A DNA stretch of 64,000 bases, from positions 185,143 through 249,142 of the forward strand of contig JAWZYV010013024.1 in the NCBI GenBank assembly GCA_038373885.1. Direction: 5' to 3'. Below the pieces are notes generated by a model, which saw only the letters and a list, made by a program, of their open reading frames with translations, did not search any database and was not told the origin of the DNA. How positions within the stretch are numbered: the stretch's first letter is position 1; each line of letters opens with the position of its first letter. The DNA comes from Cheiracanthium punctorium. Its lineage: Eukaryota; Arthropoda; Arachnida; Araneae; Cheiracanthiidae. Positions 1-11,455 of this stretch are shown here, one piece after another. The translations under genes and the position numbers were made by a program.

Positions 1-1100
1 ATTTCGCGGCACTTATATTTACAGGTAGCATTTCAATTTTTAAAAGTGTCTCTTCTGGATCTCGGAGTCCGCTCTGACGAATTTTTTTACAATTAATATA
101 TGATTTTAATCGGTGCCAAATTCGATGAGTGACGTCGCTGTTTAAGCTAGGGAAACTCTTTTTTTTTTTTTTTTATTATTTAATCAAGTTCAAAGAGGGA
201 ACTATTTAGCCCGCGTAAGGAAATACGGAAAATGATTTTTTTTAGAGGCGGTAAACAAGGCAGGGAGTATGAATACAGTGCTGTTGCCGGACGCGAAAAG
301 AAAATATTTTTTAAGTAGGCTCTTAATATTTTTTTTCGGGGGGGGGGGGGGGGGGAGGGTGTGTTCAATTAATCATCAATTTTCATCACAGTATTCCAAA
401 TTGTTATAAATATGCTCTGGACAAAATTGATGCAAAGAATTGACCTAAAAAATCAAATGGGAAATGACTCTGCGCTCTATCTCAATTCTTGATTTCATAC
501 ACACATAATAATTCCGTTCATTCTTCCTTTTGAATATGTTATCCTTTATAGTTTAAATTAGTCACTCTTTTAATAATATTTCTGTTTCCTTTTGCTTTTC
601 ACTTTCAACTATCCCAGATGTCAGTAGATCCGTGACAAGATTTGTACAAGTTAACTTATATCGTAAACCAGTTTGGTCTTAGACAGCTACTCCGTTTCGC
701 TTCTGATTTCTGACCCGTTGACTTCAGTTCTGTCCCCAACGTCGCATTTTTGCTAGATGAGCTTTGTGTTACTGTCGTTTTTGTTTTATTTCATTTTAAA
801 AAATAATAACAGATTATTATATACTTTACTTATTTTTTCTGTAATTTATTTTGCTATAATTAATAATTAAAAATAGTTAAGACTGAATTAAAAAAATTAT
901 CTTTTTTTTTTTTTTTTTTTAGTAAAACTCCTTCCTAACTTTTTCTATAAGTATTTCGTTTCTTTAGTATTTTGATAGCTATTTCTAATTAAATTAAGTC
1001 TTTATTTTTCTAATATTATTAACTCTATTTGGAAAATTCAATATGTAATTAATATTTCAATGAATTTTTTTTCTTCAGAAAGCTCACATAATTAATTAAT
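1..1100. other. AT-rich stretch without a gene
   Basis: I see no gene. The stretch holds T runs (near 160-175 and 901-920), a G run near 340-355, and short AT-rich non-coding sequence. Short open frames here have low-complexity translations and no recognisable motif. Confidence 0.6.
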
Positions 1101-1109
1101 AATAATTAT

Positions 1110-1395
1110 TTAGTATTCAAAGGAAAGTAAATGGTTGTTGTTGCTAATGCCCTCTGGCAACCGCGTTGCGGTGACAGATCCCCCTATAGGCAGGCGATGG
1201 GCTGAAGGAGCAGCTTCCATTTCAATGAGCCCCCAGTGGAAGGAAGTCCGTCTTAGCTCAGGGTCCCGTAATTTTGAACCAATTCCAGAGAAGGGACCAA
1301 CCCCCTTGAAATCGGCACCCCCAGAGATATCGTTTAACAACTTGGAGGACTTTGGAGCCACGACGGATTTTACGTGCACCAGCTCCCATGGTTAG
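1110..1395. other. Balanced-composition island, unassigned
   Basis: About 285 bp with clearly higher GC than its surroundings, sharply bounded by AT-rich DNA. It is open on both strands: 86 codons forward from 1135 and 89 codons in reverse from 1379. The forward translation is rich in Pro, Ser and Gly and ends near a TCCCATGG motif. I do not recognise a domain in either direction. It looks like a compact repeat or the end of a retroelement rather than a gene, but nothing proves this. Confidence 0.3.
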
Positions 1396-1717
1396 TTTTA
1401 CATTCTAACTAGTTTTAATAATAACACCAGCCTGGGAAAAAAAAAAATTGTTTGTAAAATTTGAATTGATTTATATCAGCAATGATGATGTCATTCCAAA
1501 ATGCATACTAAATTTTATGTAAGACGTAAGGATTTTTTACAAATGACGATGAAAAAATTAGCAAAATGTAGTATAATGTATACATAGCAACTGTAGTTAC
1601 TATTAACTAAACACAATAATGCTGTTCATTTACAATATTATGATAACTTTTGTGTTTTTCTTAAGTCAAGAAGCTTCTTTTTCGGGTTTTTCATTTATGG
1701 TCCACATCACTGTCTCT

Positions 1718-2715
1718 TTAACACCAACAGTAATGGGCCATCATGTTAACATCCCACCGTCGTTGATATCTGCGTTCCATCTCCTTTATATCCTTCTGGA
1801 ATCTTTCACCTTGCTCGTTACTCATTTTTCCTAAATTGTCTGGGAAGTATTCCAAATGTGAGTGAAGGAAGTGAATTTTAATGCTCATATTGCACACCAA
1901 AAGATAAGTATGTAATAACTCAGTTACAAGTTCTTTGTAATTTTCTTTTCTCTCATTTCCCAAAAAACCTTCTACGACATCTTTAAATGCAACCCTAGCC
2001 TGCTTCTCTCTATTTGTCATACATTGTTCAAAATTAGAATCTTTAACTAATTTCTTTATTTGTGTTCCATCCCATCAAATACACCTTCTTTAATTTTAGT
2101 GCTAGACAATTTTGGGAACTTCGACATAAGATACTCAAAACATTTTCCACCTTTATCGAAAGCTTTCACAAACTGCTTTATGAGTCCCAATTTTATGTGA
2201 AGTGGGGGCAATAAAATATTTTGTGGATGTATTAAATACTCATTTAAAATATTCTTCTTACCAGGAATCCATTCTTGTCTCTTTGGCCATACCTTTTTTA
2301 TCCAATGACTTTCTCTGTCCCTGCTATCCCATTCACAAATAAAGCACGCACATTTAGTAAATCCACTTTGTTGCCCGAGAAGCAGACCTATAACCTTTAA
2401 GTCACCACATATTGCCCACTTGTGTTCAGTGTATTTTATTTTAGTGAGAAGCATCTCCATACTTTCATGTTTCTTTCATGAAAACGGAATGTGCAACTGG
2501 AACTGATGCAAGTTTAGATTCGTTATGCAATAAAACTGCCTTTAGACTCCTCTTTGAGGAATCTATAAATAGTCGCCAATCATTCGGATTATAAGGAATA
2601 TCTTCTAATTCGTGTAACAAACCAGGTATGTCAGCACAATAAACCGAGAAGTTATCAGATTTGAAAAATGATAAAAATTGCTTTTCTTGATTCCTGTACC
2701 AACTAAACGACGTAT
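1718..2715 (-). pseudogene. Decayed multicopy orphan protein
   Basis: Read on the minus strand, three frames together give one collinear protein of roughly 300 residues. 2715-2461 has WRLFIDSSKRSLKAVLLHN, then AHSVFMKET. 2460-2056 has GDLKVIGLLLGQQSGFTK, a Cys pair (CACFICEWDSR) and LPPLHIKLGLIKQFVKAF. 2020-1718 has NMSIKIHFLHSHLEYFPDNL and ends RYQRRWDVNM. From memory this motif order belongs to a protein found in many copies in arthropod and cnidarian genomes; its function is unknown to me and I suspect a transposon origin. Frame breaks near 2460 and 2020-2056 make it non-functional. I see no terminal repeats around it. Confidence 0.55.
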
Positions 2716-3425
2716 GTGTCGTTATTATTTAATTTCAATGAAGTAAGAGGTTTTCAGAATGTATTTAAACAAATAAACATACATACTTTATTGATTTATC
2801 CTATCCAAATCAGAAAGAATCTGTGTATCTTTACTTATTTAAAAAATTTACTTTTCAAAAAAACTGTACACTACATGTAAAAACTGATATTATTTCTGAA
2901 ATAAGCATGCGAAAATACATAAAAAACAACTATTACTTTTAAAACAAGAAATTGTTGCAGGCTGGTGTAATTCTTTTACTCTTCATGTATATATAAAATT
3001 TATTGAAATTATTGAATTATAATTTTAAGACCAATATTTTTTCCAAATCTTAGGTTTTCTCACTTTTATTTTGTATTCCTTTAAATACCAGATTTAAAAT
3101 TTTGTTCAATACTTTTCAGATAGAAATTTGATTAATTAATCTAAATTTATACATGCAGTATATTTTGTATAAGACATTTAAAGGATGGAGATGGCATCTA
3201 AAACAAGATGTTGTGCCCACCCGAGCCAAGTTGATAAGATACTGAAGATGGTAGATAACTGAAGTATAAAGGTCCAGGGATCTGATCTACCGGATGGCTG
3301 ATAATCTAAATATTCAGAGTTTTGGACGGTTTTTCACATGATGTAACGTAAATACGCTTCAGAAGCACTAAGAAAGTCAACCGTGCAAGACCACCCTCCC
3401 CCCTACAAGTCTCCAAGTCACCAGG
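2716..3425. other. AT-rich stretch without a gene
   Basis: No gene or clear repeat boundary seen. It separates the orphan-protein remnant from the truncated 3' end of the BEL/Pao element. Confidence 0.5.
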
Positions 3426-4214
3426 TCATCTTGAAATCACAAGTCTTCTTGGAATTTTACAATAGTTCAAGAAATGCATCCTTTTGAGCCAAGCTTGAAA
3501 CTCCTTCTCTATGTTTTGTGGAAGATTTTCATCCCAGGAAAGTTTCATCTTCCATGTTTTTTGCAGAATCAGTTTTGGAATTAACGTTGTCGGACTAGTA
3601 AATCCAATAGGGTCGAAGATCCTTTGTGAAACTGACAACAGAGTTCTCTTTGTATGGACACTCTCAGAAAATGTCAAAGGGGGTAAACTGCAACAAATTT
3701 CATCACTTTCAGTGTCCCATGAGAGCCCTAGAATTGAAACGATCTTTTGATCGGAAGTCATGCTCATGCTTCTGAATGGTGCAGCAATCCACTCTCTAAG
3801 GTCAAATCCTTCTGAAGACATCAGAGTTCGAGATTCTTCTTTGAATGTGACTACTTCCTCTTCTGTTTTGAAACTGGCGACACAATTGTCGACATAGAAT
3901 GATGCCTTCAATCTAACCACTGTTCCTCTTAAATCCTGCGGAGCATTATCCAAATGGTGGGAAATTGTTGCTCCTAATGAGAATGGACTTGAAGAAAGGA
4001 CGAATGGGACATGACAGTGCCTATAGGTAACTATTTCGTTTCGACTAGTATCCTTCCACCATAGGAATTTCAAGAAGTCTCTGTCCTTAGCACACAAGCT
4101 AATTTGCAGAAAAGCCTTTCTTATGTCAGCGGTAACACCAATTGCACGTTGTCGGAATTGCATCAAAAGGTTTGGAAGGCTTTCTATCATTTTGTCCTTT
4201 TTCAAGGCAAGCAT
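3426..4214 (-). pseudogene. BEL/Pao reverse transcriptase, distal part
   Basis: About 262 codons continuing the BEL/Pao polyprotein on the minus strand. VTADIRKAFLQI carries the first catalytic Asp of the reverse transcriptase palm, and SFYVDNCVASF is the BEL-type YVDN version of the YxDD motif. Downstream, SQRIFDPIGFTSP matches the linker that usually follows RT in Pao-type elements. The protein ends at about 3426, before RNase H and integrase, so the element is 3'-truncated. The frame changes relative to the preceding segment at about 4126-4214, indicating an indel. Sure of the family, sure that it is defective. Confidence 0.85.
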
Positions 4215-5358
4215 TTAAGGAATTACCATCTTCATCCTTTAACGACGCATCGAAAAAAGGTCGAATCTTTGTAGTCAGACTGGAATTCTTGATTACCGCT
4301 TGATGAGTTAAATAGGGACCCGTAGCACCATTATTTGAAGCTATTTCTATTATACCTTCCTCGTGCCAGCTTTTGATAGCAGCATCGTATTCTCCAAAAT
4401 ATTCTATTTTCTGGAGTCTTCGGGTATTAGCGATAAGTCTCTTCTCCGCTTTGGCTTTGTTATCGCCAAGAATCCGATGGCTATCCTTCCAAGGCAAACA
4501 TACTTCATATCTATTGCCTTCGATTACTTTGATATTTTCTTGAAAGTATTTGACAGTTTCAACATCTAAATCCTCTTTTGTCTTTACTTCTACCGGATCT
4601 TTTATGCCAATTGTCTCTAGATTCCATAGTTCAGTGAGATCTAAATAGCAAAGTCCGACTGTATCGAGGAAGGTATCTTGATTATTCACCGGGCCTTGTA
4701 GTGTCCAACCGAGCTTTGTTTCAATAGCAATGAGGTTTTTATCGATCTGAAGGACATTATTTTTCATCAATTGCCCAGAATAATCTGCTCCTATTAACAA
4801 TCCGATCTCTGGAGCATCTCTTCTAGAATCATTGATTTTAATCTTATATTTCCGAAGTAAGGAACTTATATGTTTGTATTTCACCCTTGGAATGTATCCG
4901 CAAATTTTATCTTTATCTAGAACCGATAATTCATATTTAAATTCATCGTCCATACTTCGTATCTCTATATCAAAAATTCCATGTGCCTGAAACTCCGTTT
5001 CAACTCCTCCAAACAGATTGTGACTTAAAGTCTCCTGATCTGACGAATTTAAACCTAGTCTCCTTACTATGTCTTTCCGTACGCAAGATCTTTGTGAACC
5101 ACTGTCAAAAAGTGCTCTCACAAGTTCTGTTTTCCCATTATGAACAATCTTCACCACTATAGTTGGCAGAAGTGTTGTTTGCATTTTTGGGTTAGACAAC
5201 AATGTTTCACTCGTTTCATTGGAAAGTTTAGGTTGTTCCCTTTTAGGATTTCTAGAACCTTTTAATTCTTTGAACATCACCGTCACATGACGTTTGTTAC
5301 AAAATAAACATTTCACAGAACTTTTACACTTTTCGGAACCGTGGCCAACTTTAAGCAA
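4126..5358 (-). pseudogene. BEL/Pao protease and N-terminal RT region
   Basis: About 410 codons. It opens in the second half of a CCHC zinc knuckle (GHGSEKCKSSVKC) followed by a second Cys/His cluster. The retroviral-type aspartic protease follows, with the active-site motif ALFDSGSQRSCV and the flap-side text IGLLIGADYSG. The start of RT follows: YLTHQAVIKNSSLTTKIRPF then FDASLKDEDGNSLNACL. These are the peptidase and RT-leading regions typical of BEL/Pao gag-pol proteins. It overlaps the gag frame by 46 bp and the next RT frame by 89 bp, in different frames. I read both shifts as decay indels because the expected residues continue across them. Confidence 0.85.
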
Positions 5359-6356
5359 TTAAAGCAAGCCTTTTTCTTCCTTAGTAAATTTTTCTTATCC
5401 TCCAGTGAGAGATTATGCAACTTAAAGCACTCGGAGGAACTATGTGTTTCCTTATCACACCATATGCAAGATTGAACTTGTTTCTTCTTTGAGTCTCCTG
5501 TATAAATACAGGCAGCTGTGGCTGGAACAGAGCCAACTTTGTCTATAGTAGAAAAGCCTGTACGTGCCAAATGAAGGCGCTCTTCACTCTCAACTTCAAT
5601 ACGTAGAAAATTCAATAAATTTTCTAAGTTTTCAGTAAGTGCGTTACTTTCTTTACGCTGACGAGATCGCTCCCATGCCCTCAGTATTTCTTCCGGTAGT
5701 GTAGACTCTACTAGAGGGTACAGCATCGCTGCATAAATTCCACTTTTTACCCCTAACGTCTCCAAAGCTCTCAGTTGAGTTTCTAACTTATCATATAAAT
5801 TGGATAGAGTCATACTTCCATCTTTCGCTGCTTGAGCTAAAACCAATCGTAAGAGTTCGCGAACGTAGATTTCTACCAGTAATTCGTCGCGAGCAAACCT
5901 GGATTTTAGCTGTTTGATAGCCTCTTTATAATTTGCACCTGAGGGAGGATAACTATCTATGAGCTCTCTTGCTGGGGAACCAATGACAGTAGCCTGCAAT
6001 AAGTACTGGAATTTATCGTCATCATCTATATTTACATCTTCGTCTATTTTCTTAAATTGTCCCCAAAATCCTAACCAATTTTGGGTTTCCCCATTAAATT
6101 TTTGAAGCTCCAACTTCGGGAGTTTAAAATTTCTCTTTGTAGAATTTTCTAGAATTCCAGGTATAACTACAGGGATGGAATTCGCTATTTTACTTTCTGC
6201 CTTTGTTTTTAAACCGATGTATTTATCGTGATATGTTTCATTAGTCTCAAAATCAGTCAAATACTCGTTTTCGTTTTCAGCTTTCAGCAAAATATCAGAG
6301 ATTTCTGACTGAACTTCATCTAGTTTATTGAATTTACGTTCTAACTGCGAGTTCAA
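5313..6356 (-). pseudogene. BEL/Pao gag-like region
   Basis: About 347 codons: an N-terminal charged helical segment, then FKLPKLELQKFNGE and WLGFWGQFK, the signature of the DUF1759-type gag region of BEL/Pao elements, and a C-terminal cysteine-rich nucleocapsid part (CIWCDKETHSSSECFKLH, then ACFNCLK). The frame breaks within the second zinc knuckle at about 5340, where the protease frame takes over. The start is unclear: an in-frame leader extends to the 5' LTR side. The product would package element RNA in cytoplasmic particles. Confidence 0.8.
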
Positions 6357-6360
6357 TACT

Positions 6361-6589
6361 CGGAGTTGATCGACATCTAAGTCATCTTTCCGAATCTACG
6401 CTTCCAAAGCATTGGCAGCATTTGTAAATGACTGCCTTAAAGGCTTACGCTTTCGTAATAAATTTTCCATATTTTAAAACTTTTACAATAGTATATTCAG
6501 TTACTGAACTTACTTGCTTATAGCTTTAAGGTGCAACCGTTGTTTCGTTTCCTTTAGATCGCCATTTCGTCCTGTAAGCGGACGCCACT
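6361..6589 (-). other. BEL/Pao 5' leader with primer-binding site
   Basis: Between gag and the LTR on the minus strand. Directly after the LTR end (…CAACA) comes AGTGGCGTCCGCTTACAGG, which has the placement and TGGCGTCCG look of the primer-binding site in BEL/Pao elements. The rest is a short untranslated leader. Confidence 0.55.
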
Positions 6590-6817
6590 TGTTGAAAATT
6601 AGATTTTCTGGTTCGTTTATTTTATTGACGGATGAAATGGACACAAAAGAAACCTTTTTAAATAACAACGCTTTTAATCACAACGTCAGTTTTTATTTTA
6701 ACACTTTTCACACCTTTTATAACGATAAGCATAAAACGGAACAACAACACGGAAAAAACTCAAATTCAAAGATATTATTATCATTGCCACAAACATTTCC
6801 AATAAGCCACCGTTACA
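6590..6817 (-). repeat. BEL/Pao 5' LTR
   Basis: A 228-bp segment that, read on the minus strand, begins TGTAACGG and ends TTTTCAACA, giving the usual TG...CA ends. It lies next to the primer-binding-site-like sequence and upstream of gag. No second copy of the LTR is present because the 3' part of the element is missing. The borders are inferred from the end motifs only. Confidence 0.5.
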
Positions 6818-6831
6818 ACCATTGAGTATAC

Positions 6832-7022
6832 ACGTTCCTCAATATATGCACTGTAAGTCAGAACACAAATTACAACTCTACATGTTAAATTTTCGGGGAT
6901 CAGATAGTTTCAAACCAGTTTCTAGATATGTTATCTACCTGTACATTCTCGTGGAACCCCAAAGTGCCCTTTTTGAAATTCCCTCCCGGCAGCCCTTTTT
7001 TCTAGAGTCAACACACAGCTCC
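6832..7022 (+). repeat. Dispersed repeat segment, copy 1
   Basis: This segment (CACTGTAAGTCAGAACACA … CATTCTCGTGGAACCCCAA … CTAGAGTCAACAC) recurs at about 61270-61455, very similar, and at about 19085-19290, more diverged. All three are in the same orientation. The copy at 61 kb lies inside the large repeat 58150-61985, so this is probably a fragment of that family. Confidence 0.7.
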
Positions 7023-7078
7023 AAAATCATGTTAATTCTGATCCCAAATCTTAGTTTTCCTCGCAGAAGCTATATAAG

Positions 7079-7215
7079 GTGATCCCAAATGGAATTTTTC
7101 TGCTCCCAAATGGAATTTTTCAACTCCAAGTGCTCCCAAATGGAATTTTTCTGCTCCCGAGGTGCTTCCAAATGAATTTTTTTCTGCTCCCGGGGTGCTC
7201 CCAAATCGAATGTTG
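7079..7215. repeat. Short minisatellite of TGCTCCCAAATGGAATTTTT units
   Basis: About five imperfect units of TGCTCCCAAATGGAATTTTT, spaced about 20-40 bp, directly after the dispersed repeat segment. Spacer sequence between units varies (AACTCCAAG, CCGAGG, CCGGGG). Open translations here are artefacts of the repeat. Confidence 0.65.
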
Positions 7216-7259
7216 GAGTTAACATCCCTGCCTATGATAGAGGAGTAAATTTTTTCCAA

Positions 7260-8200
7260 ACATAAGTTTAATGCCTTTGTTCTGTTTTAATAATTTAATG
7301 TTAATTTACATTAAGTCATTTTTAGTTTCATTTTAAGTTAAATTACTTTTAGTGATTGATAACTAAAAAGTAAATCCCTTTTAAATATTTATAATGAAAT
7401 CGTAATGCTTTTTTTTTAGTTTTATACAGATATGAAATAGAACTTTCAGGTTTCTTTAATCAAAAATAATATATATATATATTTAAACTATAAGTTAAAA
7501 AACAAAATTAGATCTGTTTAATTGTTTAGCTTCAAAAAAACAAAAAAAAACAAAACAAAAACATTTCAAACATTATTTACAAATTTACGACAATTTAACT
7601 TTTTTACTCTTGATTTCGACATTCTGACACACACACACACAAGGGGAAAAAAAAAAAAAAAAAAAAAAAAAGATTAGTCAGAGTACTTTATGTATGGAGT
7701 GATAATCATACACAGTTCTGTAGTAGTAACTAAAACAACTATTTTAAACTAGTAAAAGACCGTGTTACAACATGGCTGTCCAGCAATGTTTTAATTTTCA
7801 TTAATAAATATTTCACAAACACATTTTAAATGTACATATTTTAAGTATTGGTTATTCCACAGTATTCATGTGTTATGTGTGTGACATTTTACAGCAAAAT
7901 TTTACCATACTTGTACATTTTTAAATATCAAAATATAAATGAGGAAGTTTGCATCCATTTTTAATGTTTTATATGCCACCTCAACTAGATTCGTATGCAT
8001 TTTCTTTTTGTTTCACCAAATATTTTTTTTTTTTTTTAAAGTAATAAAGTTTTGTTACATACAGGAATTCACAAAAAGTTGTTTTTAAAGTACCTTCAGC
8101 AGTTTGGATTTTGCTCTGAATTTAAGAGGCATTTTCGCAAATGAATTTAATGGATAAATAGAGAAATATATATTTATTAATTAACTTTAAAATTATTTTT
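7260..8200. other. AT-rich stretch without a gene
   Basis: No gene seen. It contains a CA run followed by a pure A run (7630-7671) and AT-rich low-complexity DNA. Confidence 0.5.
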
Positions 8201-8214
8201 AAAAACTGTATTAT

Positions 8215-9120
8215 CAGGGTTGCCACTGGTCAGGGGAAACCTGGAAAAGTCAAAGAATTTCATTTTGGCAAAAATAATAATTTTGAAAGAATCTGTCAAA
8301 GTAAGCAAGTAACAGAAGAGAAAAGAAAGGAATAATTGTTAGTAGAGAGAAAGTTATTACTAAAAAAGTTGTCTTCAGATGCAGCTAAAAGACAAAGAAA
8401 AAGCATCCAAAAAAGTAAAAAGTCAGAGAATACTAGTATGCTCTAAGGTGTTAAGTGAAGAGACCATGCGAACCAGACGTTAGTGGTGATGAAAGAAATT
8501 TAAATAAATCCAAAAGAACAAAGAGTCAAGTTGCTGATAGAGGACCACAGATAGCTCTAAAAAGACCTCCTGAACCAAATTAAAAAAAAAAAAAGTTAAA
8601 AATCTGAAGGGAAAAAAAACTTGAAGTTTTTTTTAAAGACTATTTCTATAACAGTTAACGCTAAAAATGCAAATTAATCTTTTTTTTAAATTAATTAATT
8701 TTAATTTTGATGATTTTTCAAGTAAATTTTGATTGGTGTGAAAATGCAGAAGTATTTGATTTGGATATGCATTTCTAGTATTCATACGCATTTTTATTAG
8801 ACTGTATATTTTTTAAATATTACGCTGCATAAATTTATGCAGAAGTAATATAACTCTGATCTCAATGCAACACATTTTTAATTGTGGAATTATCAAGCAA
8901 ATGTTACAGGTTGTCTACCATCATGTAAAAGTCAAATGGGATAAAGGTCAAGAAATTGAACACTGGGTCATGATTAGTGATTCGACAATGGGCCTTTTCT
9001 TTCCATTTCATTCAAATTCTTTGTTTCTAATTTTTAGCACTGAGTCCATTGAGAAAAACTATTTTATTTATATTTTCTTTGACTTCATTAATTCTTTTTT
9101 TGATTTCACAAGTGTTTAAA
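8215..9120. repeat. Fragment of the GTCTACCATCATG repeat family
   Basis: Two parts resemble a common arthropod repeat. 8217-8265 (GGGTTGCCACTGGTCAGG, then AAACCTGGAAAAGTC) looks like one end. 8893-9060 (GGTTGTCTACCATCATG, AAGGTCAAGAAATTGAACAC) closely matches 51051-51200, the left part of the element with intact ends at 51050-51865. The lysine-rich stretch between (8320-8640) has no long frame. Truncated copy, no target duplication seen. Confidence 0.45.
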
Positions 9121-9829
9121 TGTGAGACAGGAAGTTGATTTGTTTATTCTTGTATTGTATCAACGGTGTGTGTGTGTGGGGGGGAATCTGCCGAGTGTGC
9201 TCTCTTCTCCCTTCCTAAGAAAAAAAGTGGGGGGATGCTCGTTTTTGACTAATTAAACTTAAATAAGGGTAATTAGTTAAATGTAAGTATTGTTAATTAT
9301 AATTAATCAAATCATTAATTTTAATTATTTATTAATTGATCTTTAGTTTCTGAAGTAATTAATTACATTTCTGTTGTAAAAGCAATGTAACTTTTGATCA
9401 ACAGTCCCACAAGGAAAACAATTTTTCAATCTGCCACTGTCAACAAACCAAATGTCAAAATAACTAGATTATTAGTTTTTTTTTTCATTTGTACTGGACT
9501 CCTTGCTAGCTAAGTTCCCCCCCCCCCCCAAAAAAAAAAAAACCATTTTGGGAAGATACTCTTTGACGAAGAGTGCCTTTCACAACACGACAATTCTATT
9601 TCTAAGCATATGTTTACATTATTTAGCATTTACAAAGAAAGTAACGCCAAGTAGTCCAAAAAGGTCATTTTGGTTACCAAATGAAAATTTTATTACAGTA
9701 AGAAGTTAGAACGTCCCCTTGTAAGTAAAAAAGTGGGGGGGATGCATAAGCTCAAATAAAAAGAGTAAGGGGACGGCGTCCCTCTGCGTCTCCCCTCGAC
9801 TAAGCCACTGATTTCAAGTTGTCAAATAC
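9121..9829. other. Stretch without a gene
   Basis: No gene seen. Contains a short GT/G run (9166-9184), a C9 tract (9518-9528) followed by an A tract, and AT-rich DNA. Confidence 0.5.
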
Positions 9830-9837
9830 CTCATTAG

Positions 9838-10608
9838 CAGTGGCGGCTCGTGGGGTATTTAAATGGAGGTTCACAAAATTAATTTCGAAAATTAAATATG
9901 CAGATACGACGCACTTACAAGTTAAAAGATATTTGCATTTCCAGCAGTTAAAGGAAAACAATACATGCAACTGAAAGAAAACAAGTCATCTTGGATCTTA
10001 CATTTCATCGCTAAGATAAGTTTTAGCAAAAATATTGTCTTGATTTTTTCTTTCAATTTTTTTTTCAAAGGATGACATTGAAAAATGTCGTTGCTGTAGC
10101 TCCGAAACACTTATTTGACTCCCATCTTAATTATTTACACTAGTTCGTAAAAAATACTGTAGTGAAAATCTTAAAAATTAAGAAAATAATAAGAATATGA
10201 AAAGAAAAAAAAAATGGATTAACTAACTGAACACAACAAGCCAAGAGAGAATCCAAGGGAGATAACCTCAAAAAAATCTGCTGTGTGCACAATAACTTTG
10301 TGCGAGCGAACCTCGCTTCCCCCGCAACTCTCTCTCACTCTCTTGGCGTCTTGCCTCAGAGACCGGTTGAAAGGGCCACTTGGGTCAATCGCACGTGCGA
10401 GCAACGACCTATGATACAGTGCGTTAGCTATAATAAACACGTTTAATAGTAGTGGAGGTGGGGGAGAGTAAAACTCATGTATTAAATTCACAAAAATCTA
10501 GAAGTGTACTTAATATATATTTTTTAAATTTAATTTGCTAATGTTATTTTTTAGTTTTTCCTCTGGGGGTTCACGTGCTCATGTGCTCAAATGGAGGAGC
10601 CGCCACTG
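9838..10608. mobile_element. hAT-type MITE with 8-bp target duplication
   Basis: A 771-bp non-autonomous element. The ends are CAGTGGCGGCTCG on the left and GAGCCGCCACTG on the right, perfect inverse of each other for 12 bp. The flanks are CTCATTAG (9830-9837) and CTCATTAA (10609-10616), seven of eight bases alike. CAGTGGCG ends with 8-bp duplications are the hallmark of hAT elements. No transposase is inside; a middle portion (10300-10410) is GC-rich and includes CACGTGCGAGC. Mobilisation would need a hAT transposase in trans. Confidence 0.8.
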
Positions 10609-10616
10609 CTCATTAA

Positions 10617-11095
10617 AGAAACAAACTGTTGCACAGAACAGTACCGTATCTTCCTGCCTATTAGCCGCAGCGCCGTATAATCCGCAGTCAAAACAGGAAC
10701 ATCTGATATCGTTTCACTCGATACTCATCCAAATAAACGTACGGGGCTGGCACTAGGTTCTGTGCGACCCATGGTGCATACACATTAAATAATTTGAGAT
10801 AACTTTAATTACGTTTATCCATATTTTTAAAAAACATTTATTTTTTAGTTATGTTTTCAGATACATTAAACTGCGATAGAGACGACTGCCGAACTGTCCC
10901 TTTTTCCGGTAGGAATAAAAATAATTTTGCATTAAATAGCTTATTTTCTAAACCTCACTTCCCCTCCCCATCCCCTCCTATACGAAAAACTTGGCCGCAG
11001 CGCAGGGCCCTGTGCCGCCGTTTCATTAGTATCCTATCATTAGGATCCTAATGAAACTGACGGAATATATAAAATAACTTTACATCTAATAATTC
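10617..11095. other. Stretch without a gene
   Basis: Mixed-composition DNA between a MITE and the Penelope-like remnant. No gene recognised. Confidence 0.5.
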
Positions 11096-11455
11096 AAATA
11101 AATCAGGATGCTACATTGGAATGACTAAAAGAAAAATTAAAGACAGAAAAAAGGAACACTACAACGATATTAAATTCAATAAACCCAGCACTGCACTTTC
11201 TAAAATAGCCCAAGAACACCCCATAGAAATCAACTTTAATGATAGCCAAAAACTCTCTAATTATAAAAATAACTATTATGCACTTAACATGCAGGCCCTG
11301 CAGATCATAACTATGGATGGTGCTGTCAACGACATGACACATGCGCAAATCGATCCGGGATGGAGCGAAGTTTTGAGGAAGAGAGCAGAGCAGTCTGAAG
11401 CAGGGGCTGAAGAAGGTGGTGGCCACCACTGAAAGCTGCTACACATCTGATTTTA
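11096..11455 (+). pseudogene. Penelope-like element, GIY-YIG 3' end
   Basis: Plus-strand frame beginning GCYIGMTKRKIKDRKKEH, the core of a GIY-YIG nuclease (Gly-Cys-Tyr-Ile-Gly then the Arg/Lys helix) as found at the C terminus of Penelope-like retroelement proteins. It continues MQALQIITMDGAVNDMTHAQ and ends in a tail with LRKRAE and a GAAGAAGGTGGTGGC motif. Almost the same tail is in the second copy (31680-32017). It is cut off from any reverse transcriptase and abuts, in opposite orientation, the 5' half of the same kind of element. Confidence 0.8.

Noticed and set aside
5313..5358. Programmed frameshift between BEL/Pao gag and pol
   Set aside because: The shift falls inside a zinc knuckle rather than at a domain border, and the site (GCTTAAAG) is not a canonical slippery heptamer. 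The element is decayed elsewhere too, so a simple indel is more likely.
6514..6825. 103-codon plus-strand frame
   Set aside because: It runs antisense across the BEL/Pao LTR and leader and has no protein-like pattern.
10219..10491. Open frame of 90 codons on the minus strand
   Set aside because: It lies inside a hAT-type MITE and has no recognisable motif; probably chance.
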